A stretch of 34,788 nucleotides of DNA from an uncultured Bacteroidales bacterium (GCA_902772455.1 CACYAW010000017.1:1-34788); one strand, 5' to 3'; numbered from the stretch's first letter, positions 24,001 through 32,430 are shown. Program-made: numbers and translations. Notes: a model not told the origin generated them from the letters alone.

Positions 24001-27000
24001 CGAGGGTAATGCCGAGCACTTCACCTACACGTTCTACGTCCTGCCTGACAATCCCGCCGTCACTCCTTACCTATACTTGTGGGGCATCAACGATATCCAC
24101 TACACGGGTGCATATCCGGGTGACGTTCTCACCGAGACCGTAGTGCTGGATGACGGCAACACGTGGTACAAGAAGACTGTTTCCATCACGACAGACTTCA
24201 TCAACGCGCTCGTGAGCGCCGGCGGTAATAATGCCGATGACACCAAGACCAAGGACATCACCTATATCGATCCCGGCACCTACTACATCTACTGGACGAC
24301 CGACCGCAACACCGCTGCCGACATCCTGTATGATGAGAACAACCAGCCGATTTACCGCTACAACCACTACGAGATGTACATCGATGCTCCCGGCCATCCT
24401 GGCGAGGACCTGTACATGCACGGTGATTACACCTACGGAGGCGATCACTACAACTACAGCCCCAGCAATGCGGCTAAGATGAAGTATGACGCCAACACCG
24501 GCACTTACTACCTGAACAACGTGACGCTGAACAACAACACCACGTTCTGCTTCTCGAACCTGTTGAGTGACGACTGGAACAACCAGGACCGCCACCGTTA
24601 CGGCAACGGCGCTGCCGAGGGCTATACCGAGAATCCCGACGGCACCAACTACCTGGAGGTGAACGACACCCGCATCAACCGCAACCTGCCGCTCGACATG
24701 TGGAGTGACATCAACGGCGAGTACAGGATGTTCACCTCGGGCATCTTCAATGTGCTGGTTAATCCCGAGCAGCACTGGGTGAAGCTCATCAAGACCGACC
24801 ACATGATGCTCACGCCCATGAACATCTACCTGGAGCAGACCTCCAACGTCAAGATCGACAACGTACAGGAACCCGGCACGACCTACACCGCCCAGATGTT
24901 TGACAACGGTTATTGGCCCCTGAGCGCCTACAATGCCGCCGACCTGGGCGAGACCTGGGATCCAAACGGCGACAACCACTATGGTGTCAAGTACGTCGGC
25001 GACACCATTACCGTCGATGGCAAGAAGTGGTGGCACTGGGAGGTGACCGCTTCGATTTGCGAATTCTTCTTCACCCGCACCAACGACAGGCAACCGCCTC
25101 AGAGCGACGTCATCCGCCGCAAGTCGGGTGTGCAGTGGATCACTTGGGACGAGGTGGACGGCACAACCACAATGACCGATCACACGCGCGAGTATTTTGA
25201 GGCTGCGGCCAACGCCCTGCCCTCTAACGTTGTGGTCATCGAGGGTCATTACTATGTCTACTTCATCAACACCGTGGGATGGCAGAACGTTTATTGCTAT
25301 GCCTGGGACAATAACGTGGATGAACAGGGCCAACCCGACAATTTCTACGCCGACGGCTATTCACGCGTGATGAGCCAGTGGCCCGGCAAACCTTGTGAAC
25401 GCATCGGCATCGATCCCGTCACGGGCTATGAGGTATGGCGCTATGACTTCGGTACCATCGCCGGCACCGACGCACCCAATGGCGGCATCATCTTCAACGA
25501 CGGCAACAATGACCAAGGTAGCCAAGTCAAGGAACAGACCGGTGACTTTGATTACATTAATGGCGGTGTTTATGACTACCTGGGCCTGTTTGACGGCGCC
25601 TACACGTTGAACAACCTCATCCGCACCGCCGCAATGGATGTGCGCTACACCGTGAGCAACGCTCTGGTGGGTGTTTACTACGATAAGGATGCCGAAACCA
25701 TCATCCACTACACCGACATCAACGGTGAGCTTGCTACCGACACCATTGTCGGCGCCCTGTATGCCAAGGACATGAACCTCTACGGCGAGAAGTCCTACAA
25801 GCCCGATGCTTCCTATTCGGACTACGTCTATGACATCTGCTATGCCAATCATGTGCCTGGCGGTTCACAGGTGATGCAGAAGAAGACGACCTATGACCAG
25901 AGCAACTGGATCAAGCTCGTCATCTCGCCCAACTACGATGGCGGCAGCGCCCTGCCTGTTGCTGAAAACAAACGTCCCAATCTGGAAGAGTTCGAGGGCC
26001 GCATCATTCCGGCCGGCACGCTCGAACTGTTCATGACCGACACCATCAACCCAACTGGACACATCGTGAACATCACCAAGGGCGATCCTATGGCCTATGA
26101 GCCCAACGTCTATGTGCCTTATAGTTTCAACGACTCCTACGTGTTCACCTACACCCATCAGGATTGGCCCCACGAGGAGTATGAGGGCGTTTACCTCACT
26201 CGCCCCGTCGTGACCTGGAACACCACCCCCGACGGCACTGTCACCGGTGGCACCGTGGTCAACAAGCCCGACGAGAGCAGGCTTTACAAGATGTTCTACG
26301 TCGCTCCAAAGCCTCAGGAGGTAGCCTATGTCACATGGATTGTCTATGACAACGACAACCTCAACGGCGAGTACCCGGGTTATTATCCTGACCGGTACAC
26401 GCCTTACACCCCCGTCGCCAGTTTCCTCCCCGAGGATCCCGGACGCTTCTACGCTCCCGCTAACTGGAACCGCTCGATCCCCATCAGCTCCAGCGTCTAT
26501 GACGAGGTGCAGTACCTTGACTACGACGAGTGGGAGAACTACTATCACCAAAAGATCAGCGATGTATCCAACGGCTACATGCAGCTGGGTGGCGTCAAGG
26601 TCAACTGGTCGCTGTTTGACGAGGAAAAGGTTGGCATGCCATGGTGGCAGATCTTCCAGCCTGGCCAAGCCTATAAGCTCAAGGCCATTGTGCGCTACGC
26701 TCACGACAACAAGGGCAACATGTGCTACGAGCCCAGTAACGGCTATATCGACTGGGACAACCACAACAATGACGCCCCGGGTTCGTCACTCAATGCACCT
26801 CGCCGCGAGAACGGTGCCAACGGGCAGGGCGGATATGCCAACATGTACTTTACCAGCGAATATGACATGACGGACAGCAAGTTCATCCTGTTCCCGATTG
26901 AAGCCAGCCCCGATCCCGCTCATGGCAGCTCGATGGGTAATGTAACCACGGTTAAAGAGGTGGCCGTCAACCGCACCGTCACAGGCGTGCGTTACTACAA

Positions 27001-27100
27001 CCTGATGGGTGTGAGCAGTGACAAGCCGTTTGACGGCATCAACATCGTTGTCACCACCTACAGTGACGGCAGCCGCACGTCCAAGAAGGTTCTCAGATAA
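21038..27100 (+). CDS. Giant secreted multi-module carbohydrate-binding-like protein with T9SS-type tail
   Basis: The 2020-residue protein has a signal peptide (about residues 1-31, LLALILCLAATVPQLHAA). Two module types alternate. Type A resembles SusE/SusF-like binding domains (GxxxxxGxxW, an MT pair, TYTWSRNDIHLNAG), starting near residues 32, 130, 340, 550, 646, 871 and 1124. The modules near 646 and 871 are a variant with FVFGNGQGNDWDDFNGHYRI. Type B resembles CBM26-like starch-binding modules (YTFYVLPxx, YLYLWxG, WPGxxMT), starting near 231, 439, 764, 995 and 1398. Residues about 1500-1960 have no module I recognise. The end (about 1973-2020: GVRYYNLMGVSSDKPFDG, then INIVVTTYSDGSRTSKKVLR) resembles a T9SS type A sorting domain. 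No catalytic domain is seen. It is probably displayed on the surface to bind alpha-glucans or other glycans at many points; the ligand is an inference. Large minus-strand frames here are antisense shadows. Confidence 0.85.
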   Translation: MKQLVLLTKGSFRLLALILCLAATVPQLHAAIVVAGDNTALFGASWSTQANSSNQMTQYGSTNYYYLAKANVSLSGTTNYKVVDNGTWYGANGSTSDGDISFSANGTYSIVFIYNTSNHKVKHIASFQTIVIAGGDTQALGSSWSTNDANNQMTTTDGITYTLSKNVTYSGSASYGFKAVVNGAWYGDAGENNGNNINYTIPEAGEYDVTFTFNAVTGMPSVSVVRANVPTYDYTFYVYLPNGGTPYLYLWNGSNRPNGNWPGGQMTQTERLDDNNDWYKVTVNCEYTTLSAIVDLGNNANQSANITDLAPGTYYITWDGGNRTTAYVSTDAPTPPPAPDYYVVGDLALIGHDWATSNDTKMTETSGTYTWSRNDIHLNAGDYNLKVLSSNNYWYGDAQGNNVVVNADVNGTYNLAVTFDPTTGIVDATLTKTATDPVYTYDIYVRYAGNEDPGNVYAYAFDSFGNKPLGNWGGTKLTDLDAQTINTYTYYHVTVTSFDPAAKVIFNENQSGSTQTVNLDLQVGDNYFTYNGGSSVVGPTGNPDEEPVITYYVMGGDTSIFPNGWNTGDATAMTDNGDGTYTWTSSEVHLNAGTNYGYKVFGDDNTWHPGGSDNATFNVNRPGAYTVTVTFDGTNVNAVANLVQPDPIYILGDEGLSLTWSYAPTTEMTFDNAEGVFTYTTEVVSTTAYHFVFGNGQGNDWDDFNGHYRIGPTGETQEVTINGSYQPTQVANGGSYSFTANPGTVTIYFDVANMQFKVEGNVPTYDYTFYVLPSDANITPYIYLWHGENGEYEPANGWPGSLMTDTETLGDYNTWHKFSLTSSTNVLNAIINLDHDGQTGDIMNLAPNTYYIKWNTTTNEYEIKTEAPTPPVIYIEGSTGLGLTWSPVPTQLMTADPQTGIYSYSYEVTEAGTYNFVFANGQGNDGEDWDNFNTNFRIGPTAGSQAIDLDGQWHQTQMAGGDFGSYRIAVEPGMLTIYYNPTDMTFMVEGNAEHFTYTFYVLPDNPAVTPYLYLWGINDIHYTGAYPGDVLTETVVLDDGNTWYKKTVSITTDFINALVSAGGNNADDTKTKDITYIDPGTYYIYWTTDRNTAADILYDENNQPIYRYNHYEMYIDAPGHPGEDLYMHGDYTYGGDHYNYSPSNAAKMKYDANTGTYYLNNVTLNNNTTFCFSNLLSDDWNNQDRHRYGNGAAEGYTENPDGTNYLEVNDTRINRNLPLDMWSDINGEYRMFTSGIFNVLVNPEQHWVKLIKTDHMMLTPMNIYLEQTSNVKIDNVQEPGTTYTAQMFDNGYWPLSAYNAADLGETWDPNGDNHYGVKYVGDTITVDGKKWWHWEVTASICEFFFTRTNDRQPPQSDVIRRKSGVQWITWDEVDGTTTMTDHTREYFEAAANALPSNVVVIEGHYYVYFINTVGWQNVYCYAWDNNVDEQGQPDNFYADGYSRVMSQWPGKPCERIGIDPVTGYEVWRYDFGTIAGTDAPNGGIIFNDGNNDQGSQVKEQTGDFDYINGGVYDYLGLFDGAYTLNNLIRTAAMDVRYTVSNALVGVYYDKDAETIIHYTDINGELATDTIVGALYAKDMNLYGEKSYKPDASYSDYVYDICYANHVPGGSQVMQKKTTYDQSNWIKLVISPNYDGGSALPVAENKRPNLEEFEGRIIPAGTLELFMTDTINPTGHIVNITKGDPMAYEPNVYVPYSFNDSYVFTYTHQDWPHEEYEGVYLTRPVVTWNTTPDGTVTGGTVVNKPDESRLYKMFYVAPKPQEVAYVTWIVYDNDNLNGEYPGYYPDRYTPYTPVASFLPEDPGRFYAPANWNRSIPISSSVYDEVQYLDYDEWENYYHQKISDVSNGYMQLGGVKVNWSLFDEEKVGMPWWQIFQPGQAYKLKAIVRYAHDNKGNMCYEPSNGYIDWDNHNNDAPGSSLNAPRRENGANGQGGYANMYFTSEYDMTDSKFILFPIEASPDPAHGSSMGNVTTVKEVAVNRTVTGVRYYNLMGVSSDKPFDGINIVVTTYSDGSRTSKKVLR

Positions 27101-27134
27101 CAAGCTCACGCTTGTATTCTAGCCGATACTGACA

Positions 27135-27167
27135 GATGGCCGTACCCCTAAACGGGATGCGGCCATC
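27135..27167. terminator. Hairpin between giant surface protein and TonB receptor genes
   Basis: GATGGCCG (27135-27142) pairs with CGGCCATC (27160-27167); inner G-T and CCC/GGG pairing extends the stem around a short loop. It lies in the 93-bp gap between convergent genes. The downstream plus-strand sequence ACTATTATTCCTT is only moderately T-rich. Confidence 0.6.
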
Positions 27168-27193
27168 ACTATTATTCCTTAGAAAGATCCTTA

Positions 27194-29413
27194 CTACAGG
27201 GTCAGGCGCAGGGTTGCGCCCAACGAGCGGCCGTGACCGCGCTGCAGGAAAGGGTGCTGGATAGAGACGAAATAAAACGTCTTGTACTGCGTGTCGGTCA
27301 GGTTCTTTCCCCACAGCTGCACGCTGTAGTGTGCCTGTTTCCATGTGATAGAGGCGCCCAGCAGGGCATACAGCGGCTGTCGAAGCGTGTTTGCCTCGTC
27401 CCAATAGATATCGCCCGTGGCCCGTACGTTAGCCTCCAGGGTGAGCAGTTTGTTCTGGTCGCCGCCTATTTTGATGCCATGACCGGCCCCGACAAACAAA
27501 GTATGTTTGGGGGCGTAAGGCACGCGGTGGCCATTATGATCGGTCTTGCCGTCGTTGTAATCCTTGAAAACGGCATGGGTGAAGCCGTAGCTCACATTGA
27601 TGTGTGTCAATTCAACGGGAGTGACGGTCATGGCGAATTCCGCACCCATGCTGTGCGTCTTGCCGGCATTGGTCATCATGCGGCCCGTTACCGTGCCTGG
27701 AGGGAATACCGTGAGCTGGCGGTCACGGCAATCCATGAAGTAGATGTCCAGATCGCTCTGCACCCTACCCTGCCAGCACTCGAAATGTCCGCCCAACTCA
27801 TAGTTCCACGCCTTCTCGGGTTTGTAACCCACCATCTTGTCCACGTCATACTGCAGGCCCACTCCCATCATGTGCATCAAGCGCTGCTGCAGCACGTCGC
27901 TGAACATCTGAACATTGAAACCGCCCGCCTTGCTACCACGCGAAACGGCGACATAGACGGTGTGGTTCTTGCCGGCCCACGGATGCCAGGTGAGGCTCAC
28001 ATTGGGCAGGATATCAAAAAAGTCCTTGTCAAGCGTGTCGTGCTCGTCAATGTCGATGTTCTCATGAAGCAATGTAGCGCCCGTTGACTTCACATAGATT
28101 GTATAGCCTGTGTGCGTCACGCTGCGGTAGTTGAGCCGCGAATGCTCATAGTCCAGCCTCAATCCGGCCTGCAGGGTCCACTGTCCCCAATGGTAGGTGG
28201 ACTGGTGATAGAGTGCGGCGCCCCAGTTGGGACTGGTGAAGTGGCTCCCCAGCTCAAATGAGCGGGCGTCCCACACAATGGGATACTCGGGAATGGCGCT
28301 GTTCATGCGGTTCTCGATAAACTGGCTGATGCCGTAGTCATAGAAATTCACAGGCGCATCCATCGTGTAACGGCGATAAAAAGCGCCCACACCCGTCAGC
28401 CAGTTGTAACCCTGAGCCTTCTCATGGCTGCGGGCAATGAAATCCTGGGTGACGGCATGTTCGCGCCGCGCCTGGGTCAGCGTGAAATAGTCACGGACGG
28501 TGAAATCCTGGTCCAGCGTCATGTTGTCGTCAAGATACTGGTAACTGGTGATGCTCGACAGCGTGAAGGCATCCAGCGACTTGAGCACCGTCAAGCCGTC
28601 GATGAACGAGGTGCGGCGGTAGAAACAGGTGTCGTTATAAGCGATTTCTCCCGTCTCCACCCACTCATAGGGGTAACCTCCCTGACGCGTCAAGGCCAAC
28701 GACGCCACATTAGAGACATACCATCCCTCATGGTTGCGCCATTCCAGCTTGGCCCTGGCGCTGAACTGGCGTTCCCAGTCACAACGCTTGCCATTATAAC
28801 GGTTTGTGAACTCACCACGCGTAGAGCCATACTGGGCCGACAGCGACAGTCCCAGCCCCTCGTTGAAACGGTGGTAATGGCTGGCGCCCACACGCCATGT
28901 GCCGTGGCTTGCACCCTCGACAACGGCACGGGTGCCCTGATAGTTGAGCGGCGACAAGGTATAAATGTTCATCAGTCCGCCCAGCGTGTTGCGGCCGTAG
29001 AGTGTATTTTGCGGTCCGCGCAACACCTCGATGCGGGCAATGTCCATCACGTCAAAATCATAGTTCTCCTTGGTCATCACGGGCACGTTGTCGATGGTCA
29101 GGCCCATGGCGGGCTGGTCGATGCGCGTGCCGATGCCGCGGACATACACCGTCGAAGTCATGCGGCTGCCGTAATCAGGAATGAACAGGTTGGGGACCAA
29201 GTCGGCTACCGACTTGACCGAAACCACCTGGTTGCGCTCGACCTCCTGACGGTCTATGACGGTCAAGGCAGTGGCTTGGGTGCGCATGTCTGCACTCTGC
29301 TTGATGGCGGTAACGGTGACTTCGTCCAGCGACAACGTATCGCTTACCAACACGGGAACAGCCTGTGCAGCAAGCGATACCATAGCCATTAAAAACAGCA
29401 TTATTCTTTTCAT
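27194..29413 (-). CDS. TonB-dependent outer-membrane receptor (siderophore/vitamin type)
   Basis: From the ATG at 29413 the product has 739 residues: a signal peptide (MKRIMLFLMAMVSLAAQAVP), a TonB-box-like segment (LSLDEVTVTAIKQSAD), a plug (about residues 45-150: TALTVIDRQEVERNQVVSVK, VYVRGIGTRIDQPAMGLTID, IEVLRGPQNTLYGRNTLGG) and a 22-strand-type barrel ending in GHGRSLGATLRLTL. There is no carboxypeptidase-regulatory-like domain and no SusD partner, so it belongs with classical receptors for siderophores, cobalamin or similar ligands. The substrate is unknown, and no haem, iron or cobalamin gene is adjacent. A start at 29431 is possible in frame, but that ATG lies upstream of the -7 element TACCTTTGC at 29418-29426, so the ATG at 29413 is preferred; the mRNA would then be almost leaderless. 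Confidence 0.9.
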   Translation of the reverse strand: MKRIMLFLMAMVSLAAQAVPVLVSDTLSLDEVTVTAIKQSADMRTQATALTVIDRQEVERNQVVSVKSVADLVPNLFIPDYGSRMTSTVYVRGIGTRIDQPAMGLTIDNVPVMTKENYDFDVMDIARIEVLRGPQNTLYGRNTLGGLMNIYTLSPLNYQGTRAVVEGASHGTWRVGASHYHRFNEGLGLSLSAQYGSTRGEFTNRYNGKRCDWERQFSARAKLEWRNHEGWYVSNVASLALTRQGGYPYEWVETGEIAYNDTCFYRRTSFIDGLTVLKSLDAFTLSSITSYQYLDDNMTLDQDFTVRDYFTLTQARREHAVTQDFIARSHEKAQGYNWLTGVGAFYRRYTMDAPVNFYDYGISQFIENRMNSAIPEYPIVWDARSFELGSHFTSPNWGAALYHQSTYHWGQWTLQAGLRLDYEHSRLNYRSVTHTGYTIYVKSTGATLLHENIDIDEHDTLDKDFFDILPNVSLTWHPWAGKNHTVYVAVSRGSKAGGFNVQMFSDVLQQRLMHMMGVGLQYDVDKMVGYKPEKAWNYELGGHFECWQGRVQSDLDIYFMDCRDRQLTVFPPGTVTGRMMTNAGKTHSMGAEFAMTVTPVELTHINVSYGFTHAVFKDYNDGKTDHNGHRVPYAPKHTLFVGAGHGIKIGGDQNKLLTLEANVRATGDIYWDEANTLRQPLYALLGASITWKQAHYSVQLWGKNLTDTQYKTFYFVSIQHPFLQRGHGRSLGATLRLTL

Positions 29414-29417
29414 GGCA

Positions 29418-29426
29418 GCAAAGGTA
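29418..29426 (-). promoter_or_regulatory. Promoter -7 element of the TonB receptor gene, nearly leaderless
   Basis: The minus strand reads TACCTTTGC, followed after four bases by the ATG at 29411-29413. With transcription normally starting a few bases after TTTG, the mRNA would begin at or next to the start codon. It faces away from the identical element at 29450-29458. Confidence 0.55.
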
Positions 29427-29449
29427 ATCATTTTTCAAAAAAAATATAC

Positions 29450-29458
29450 TACCTTTGC
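29450..29458 (+). promoter_or_regulatory. Promoter -7 element of the M16 peptidase gene
   Basis: TACCTTTGC on the plus strand, perfect TAnnTTTG, lies 40 bp before the ATG at 29499. It is the mirror image of the minus-strand element at 29418-29426, separated by 23 bp, so the -33 region of each promoter overlaps or touches the -7 region of the other. Confidence 0.65.
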
Positions 29459-29498
29459 CCACATCTAACGACTTAACAAACATAATCGACTAATTCTA

Positions 29499-31136
29499 AT
29501 GAGACCTAAGTTTTTGATTTCATTGTTGGCGGCCTTGGTATGCCTAGGCATGGCCGCCCAGAAGCCTGTGGCCACCTCCATTCCTGGTGACCCGATGACT
29601 ACACAGTGTTACACCCTGAGTAACGGCCTGAAGGTCTTCCTCAGCGAGAACCATCAGAGTCCGCGCATCTCGGCACACATCGCCGTGCGCACCGGCTCAC
29701 GCAACGACCCCGCCGAGACCACCGGTCTGGCACACTACCTGGAGCACCTGATGTTCAAGGGCACCAAGCAGTATGGCACAAGCAATTACGAAGCCGAAAA
29801 GGCCCTGCTCGACACTATCGAGGCCCGTTACGAGCAGTACCGCCTCGTGAAGGACCCCGAACGTCGCCGCGTCCTTTACCACGAGATTGACAGCATCTCG
29901 CAGCTGGCAGCCCAGTACAACATCCCCAACGAGTATGACAAGCTGATGGCCGGCATCGGCGGTATCGGCACCAACGCCTATACCAGCACCGACGTCACCT
30001 GCTACACCGAGGACATTCCCGCCAACGAGGTGGACCGTTGGGCACGCATCCAGAGCGACCGTTTCCAGAACATGGTCATCCGCGGTTTCCACACCGAGCT
30101 GGAGGCTGTGTATGAGGAGTACAACATCGGTATCGCCAACGACCAGTGGAAACTGTTCGAGGCCATGAACGCCAAGATGTTCCCCACTCACCCCTATGGC
30201 ACCCAGACGACCATCGGTACCCAGGAGCACCTCAAGAACCCGTCCATCACCAATATCAAGAACTACTTCCACAACTACTACTGCCCCAACAACGTGGCCA
30301 TCTGTATGGCCGGTGACTTTGACTCTGACGAGGTCATCGCCATCCTGGAGCGCCACTTCGGCAGCTGGAAGCCCAACAACAACCTTTATCGTCCCGAGTT
30401 CGCTCCCCTCAAGCCCATCGTTGCCCCCATCGACACCACCGTCATAGGTCAGGAGGCCGAGTTTGTGGCACTGGGATGGCGTTTCGGCGCTGGCAACTCG
30501 CTGCAGTGCGATACCGTTGACATCATTGCCGAAATGCTTTCGAACGGCGCTGCCGGTCTCATCGACCTGAACCTGAACCAGCCCCTGAAGGTGATGGGAG
30601 CTGGCGCCTACAGCGACCAGATGACCGACTACTCGATGCTCATGCTCATGGGTTATCCCAACGAGGGACAGTCGCTTGAAGAAGTGCGCGAACTGATGCT
30701 CGGTGAGCTGGCTAAACTGCGTGCCGGCAACTTTGACGACGATCTGCTCGTGAGCGTTGTCAACAACAATAAGCTGAACTACCTGCGTGCACTTGACAAC
30801 AACGGCGCCCGCACCCGTCAGCTGGTCAACGCCTTCATCAACCATGTGGACTGGGCCCAGGAAGTGGGCAAGCTCGACCGCATGGCCGGCATGACCAAGC
30901 AGCAGATTGTGGACTTTGCCAACCGTCACCTGTTGCCAACCGTCACCTGCTGGACAATAACTTCGTGTGCGTTTACAAGCGCATGGGCGAGGACACCACC
31001 GCCAAGAAGATTGACAAGCCTGCCATCACTCCCATCCCCACCAACCGCGACATGCAGAGCGATTTTGTGCGCAACATCCTTAGCGAGATCGTCGAGCCCA
31101 TCCAGCCGCAGTTTGTGGATTTCAGCAAGGAGATGA
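29499..31136 (+). CDS. M16 zinc peptidase, N-terminal half (frameshifted)
   Basis: This frame encodes the N-terminal half of an M16 (pitrilysin/insulinase family) metallopeptidase: a signal peptide (FLISLLAALVCLGMAAQ), the inverted zinc motif HYLEH at residues 79-83 (in GLAHYLEHLMFKGTKQYG), and a candidate third zinc ligand in ELEAVYEEY about 120 residues on. The following M16_C domain starts near residue 250 (NVAICMAGDFDSDEVIAIL). Residues from about 484 (PTVTCWTITSC onward) are out of frame, caused by the 17-bp tandem duplication at 30916-30949. With one copy removed, the frame continues as NRHLLDNNFVCVYKRMGED into the next entry, giving 968 residues, a normal length for periplasmic M16 peptidases of Bacteroidetes. 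As written it would make a half protein with a 62-residue foreign tail. Confidence 0.85.
   Translation: MRPKFLISLLAALVCLGMAAQKPVATSIPGDPMTTQCYTLSNGLKVFLSENHQSPRISAHIAVRTGSRNDPAETTGLAHYLEHLMFKGTKQYGTSNYEAEKALLDTIEARYEQYRLVKDPERRRVLYHEIDSISQLAAQYNIPNEYDKLMAGIGGIGTNAYTSTDVTCYTEDIPANEVDRWARIQSDRFQNMVIRGFHTELEAVYEEYNIGIANDQWKLFEAMNAKMFPTHPYGTQTTIGTQEHLKNPSITNIKNYFHNYYCPNNVAICMAGDFDSDEVIAILERHFGSWKPNNNLYRPEFAPLKPIVAPIDTTVIGQEAEFVALGWRFGAGNSLQCDTVDIIAEMLSNGAAGLIDLNLNQPLKVMGAGAYSDQMTDYSMLMLMGYPNEGQSLEEVRELMLGELAKLRAGNFDDDLLVSVVNNNKLNYLRALDNNGARTRQLVNAFINHVDWAQEVGKLDRMAGMTKQQIVDFANRHLLPTVTCWTITSCAFTSAWARTPPPRRLTSLPSLPSPPTATCRAILCATSLARSSSPSSRSLWISARR
30916..30949 (+). repeat. Exact 17-bp tandem duplication inside the M16 gene
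   Basis: TTGCCAACCGTCACCTG occurs at 30916-30932 and again, without a spacer, at 30933-30949. Because 17 is not a multiple of three, the extra copy shifts the reading frame. Deleting either copy joins the two halves of the peptidase exactly. Confidence 0.95.
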
Positions 31137-32422
31137 CCGTGGGCCAGACCAGCAAGAAACTGCCGCTGCTCTACAAGCACAACAACCTGGACGACCTGTT
31201 CTCCTTGACCTACAAGTATGACTTCGGCAGAACCGCCGACAACCGCTACGAGACCGCACTGGGTTACATGGACTTCCTGGGCACCAAGAAGATGAGTGCC
31301 ACCGAGTTCAAGCAGCGCATGTACAAGCTGGCTTGCAACATCTCGATGAACGTTAGCGACAACGAGACCTACCTGAGCTTGAGCGGTCTGAGTGAGAACA
31401 TGCCCGAGGCACTTAAGCTTGCCGAGGATCTGATGCAGAACGCACAGGTCGATGAAGAGGCCTACAAGAGCATGGTGGACGTTATCATCAAGAGCCGCAA
31501 CGATGCCAAGCAGAGCCAGGACGAGTGCTTCAACCGCCTGAACTCATATGGCACATACGGTCCCCGCAACGCCTATACCGACGCGATGACCAACCAGCAG
31601 CTGCGCGACACCAAACCCGCCGACCTGATCAAACTCGTGAAGGGTCTGCGTGACATGCAGCACACCGTGGTTTACTACGGTCCCATGACCGAAAAGGAAC
31701 TGAACAAGTGCCTGAGCAAGGTGCACAAGACCAAGAAGAACCTGGCAGCCGTTCCCGTGGGCACCCCCTATATGGAGCAACCCACTCCCAAGACTGAGAT
31801 CCTGCTGGCTCCCTACGAGGCCAAGAACATCTACATGGTACAGTACCACAACGAGGGCACCCAGTGGGCACCCGAACACGCTGCCACCATCAACCTGTTC
31901 AACGAGTACTTTGGCGGTGGCATGAACGGCATCGTCTTCCAGGAGCTGCGCGAGGCCCGCGGCCTAGCCTACTCGGCAGCCGCCTATTACCGCCAGCCCA
32001 GCGAGAAGGCTCATCCCGAGTATGCGATGACCTACATCATCACCCAGAACGACAAGATGATGGACTGCGTCAACGAGTTCAACAAGATCGTGGGCACCAT
32101 TCCTCAAAGCGAGAACGCATTTGCCCTCGCCAAGGAGTCGCTGATGAAGAAACTCGCTTCGCGCCGCACGGTGCGTGGAAATGTACTGTGGAGCTACCTC
32201 GCTGCACAGCGCATGGGCATCAACTACGACATCAACAGCAAGGTGTATGAAATGCTGCCCAACCTCAAGCTCAACGACATCGTCAAGTTTGAGCAGCAAT
32301 CCATGGCTAACAAGCCCTACCGTTACCTCATCCTGGGTGACGAGAAGGAACTCGACATCAAGGCTCTGGAGAAGATCGCTCCAATCCACCGCCTCACCCT
32401 CGAAGAAATCTTCGGATACTAA
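30965..32422 (+). CDS. M16 zinc peptidase, C-terminal half (frameshifted)
   Basis: This frame is the second half of the M16 peptidase. The open frame has a GTG at 30965 and an ATG at 30983, but true reading would enter from the upstream half (LLDNNFVCVYKRMGEDTTAK). It carries the second pair of M16 domains, including LFNEYFGGGMNGIVFQELRE and ARGLAYSAAAYYRQP, the Arg/Tyr-containing segment that contacts substrate in the family. The inactive C-terminal domains have no zinc motif, as expected. I see no promoter or separate start signal for this half. M16B peptidases work as two separate half-size subunits, so independent expression is conceivable, but the intact-frame reconstruction makes a frameshift the simpler reading. 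It ends before two strong hairpins. Confidence 0.8.
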   Translation: MCVYKRMGEDTTAKKIDKPAITPIPTNRDMQSDFVRNILSEIVEPIQPQFVDFSKEMTVGQTSKKLPLLYKHNNLDDLFSLTYKYDFGRTADNRYETALGYMDFLGTKKMSATEFKQRMYKLACNISMNVSDNETYLSLSGLSENMPEALKLAEDLMQNAQVDEEAYKSMVDVIIKSRNDAKQSQDECFNRLNSYGTYGPRNAYTDAMTNQQLRDTKPADLIKLVKGLRDMQHTVVYYGPMTEKELNKCLSKVHKTKKNLAAVPVGTPYMEQPTPKTEILLAPYEAKNIYMVQYHNEGTQWAPEHAATINLFNEYFGGGMNGIVFQELREARGLAYSAAAYYRQPSEKAHPEYAMTYIITQNDKMMDCVNEFNKIVGTIPQSENAFALAKESLMKKLASRRTVRGNVLWSYLAAQRMGINYDINSKVYEMLPNLKLNDIVKFEQQSMANKPYRYLILGDEKELDIKALEKIAPIHRLTLEEIFGY

Positions 32423-32430
32423 TCCACCCA

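Noticed and set aside
21464-26764. Large minus-strand open frames (up to 465 codons) inside 21464-26764
   Set aside because: They mirror the codon bias of the plus-strand giant protein, are rich in Val, Gly and His, and lack signal sequences, domains and promoters.
30965-32422. The two M16 frames as a natural M16B heterodimer
   Set aside because: No start signal or spacer separates the halves, and removing one copy of the 17-bp repeat rebuilds a seamless single protein; kept only as a remote alternative.
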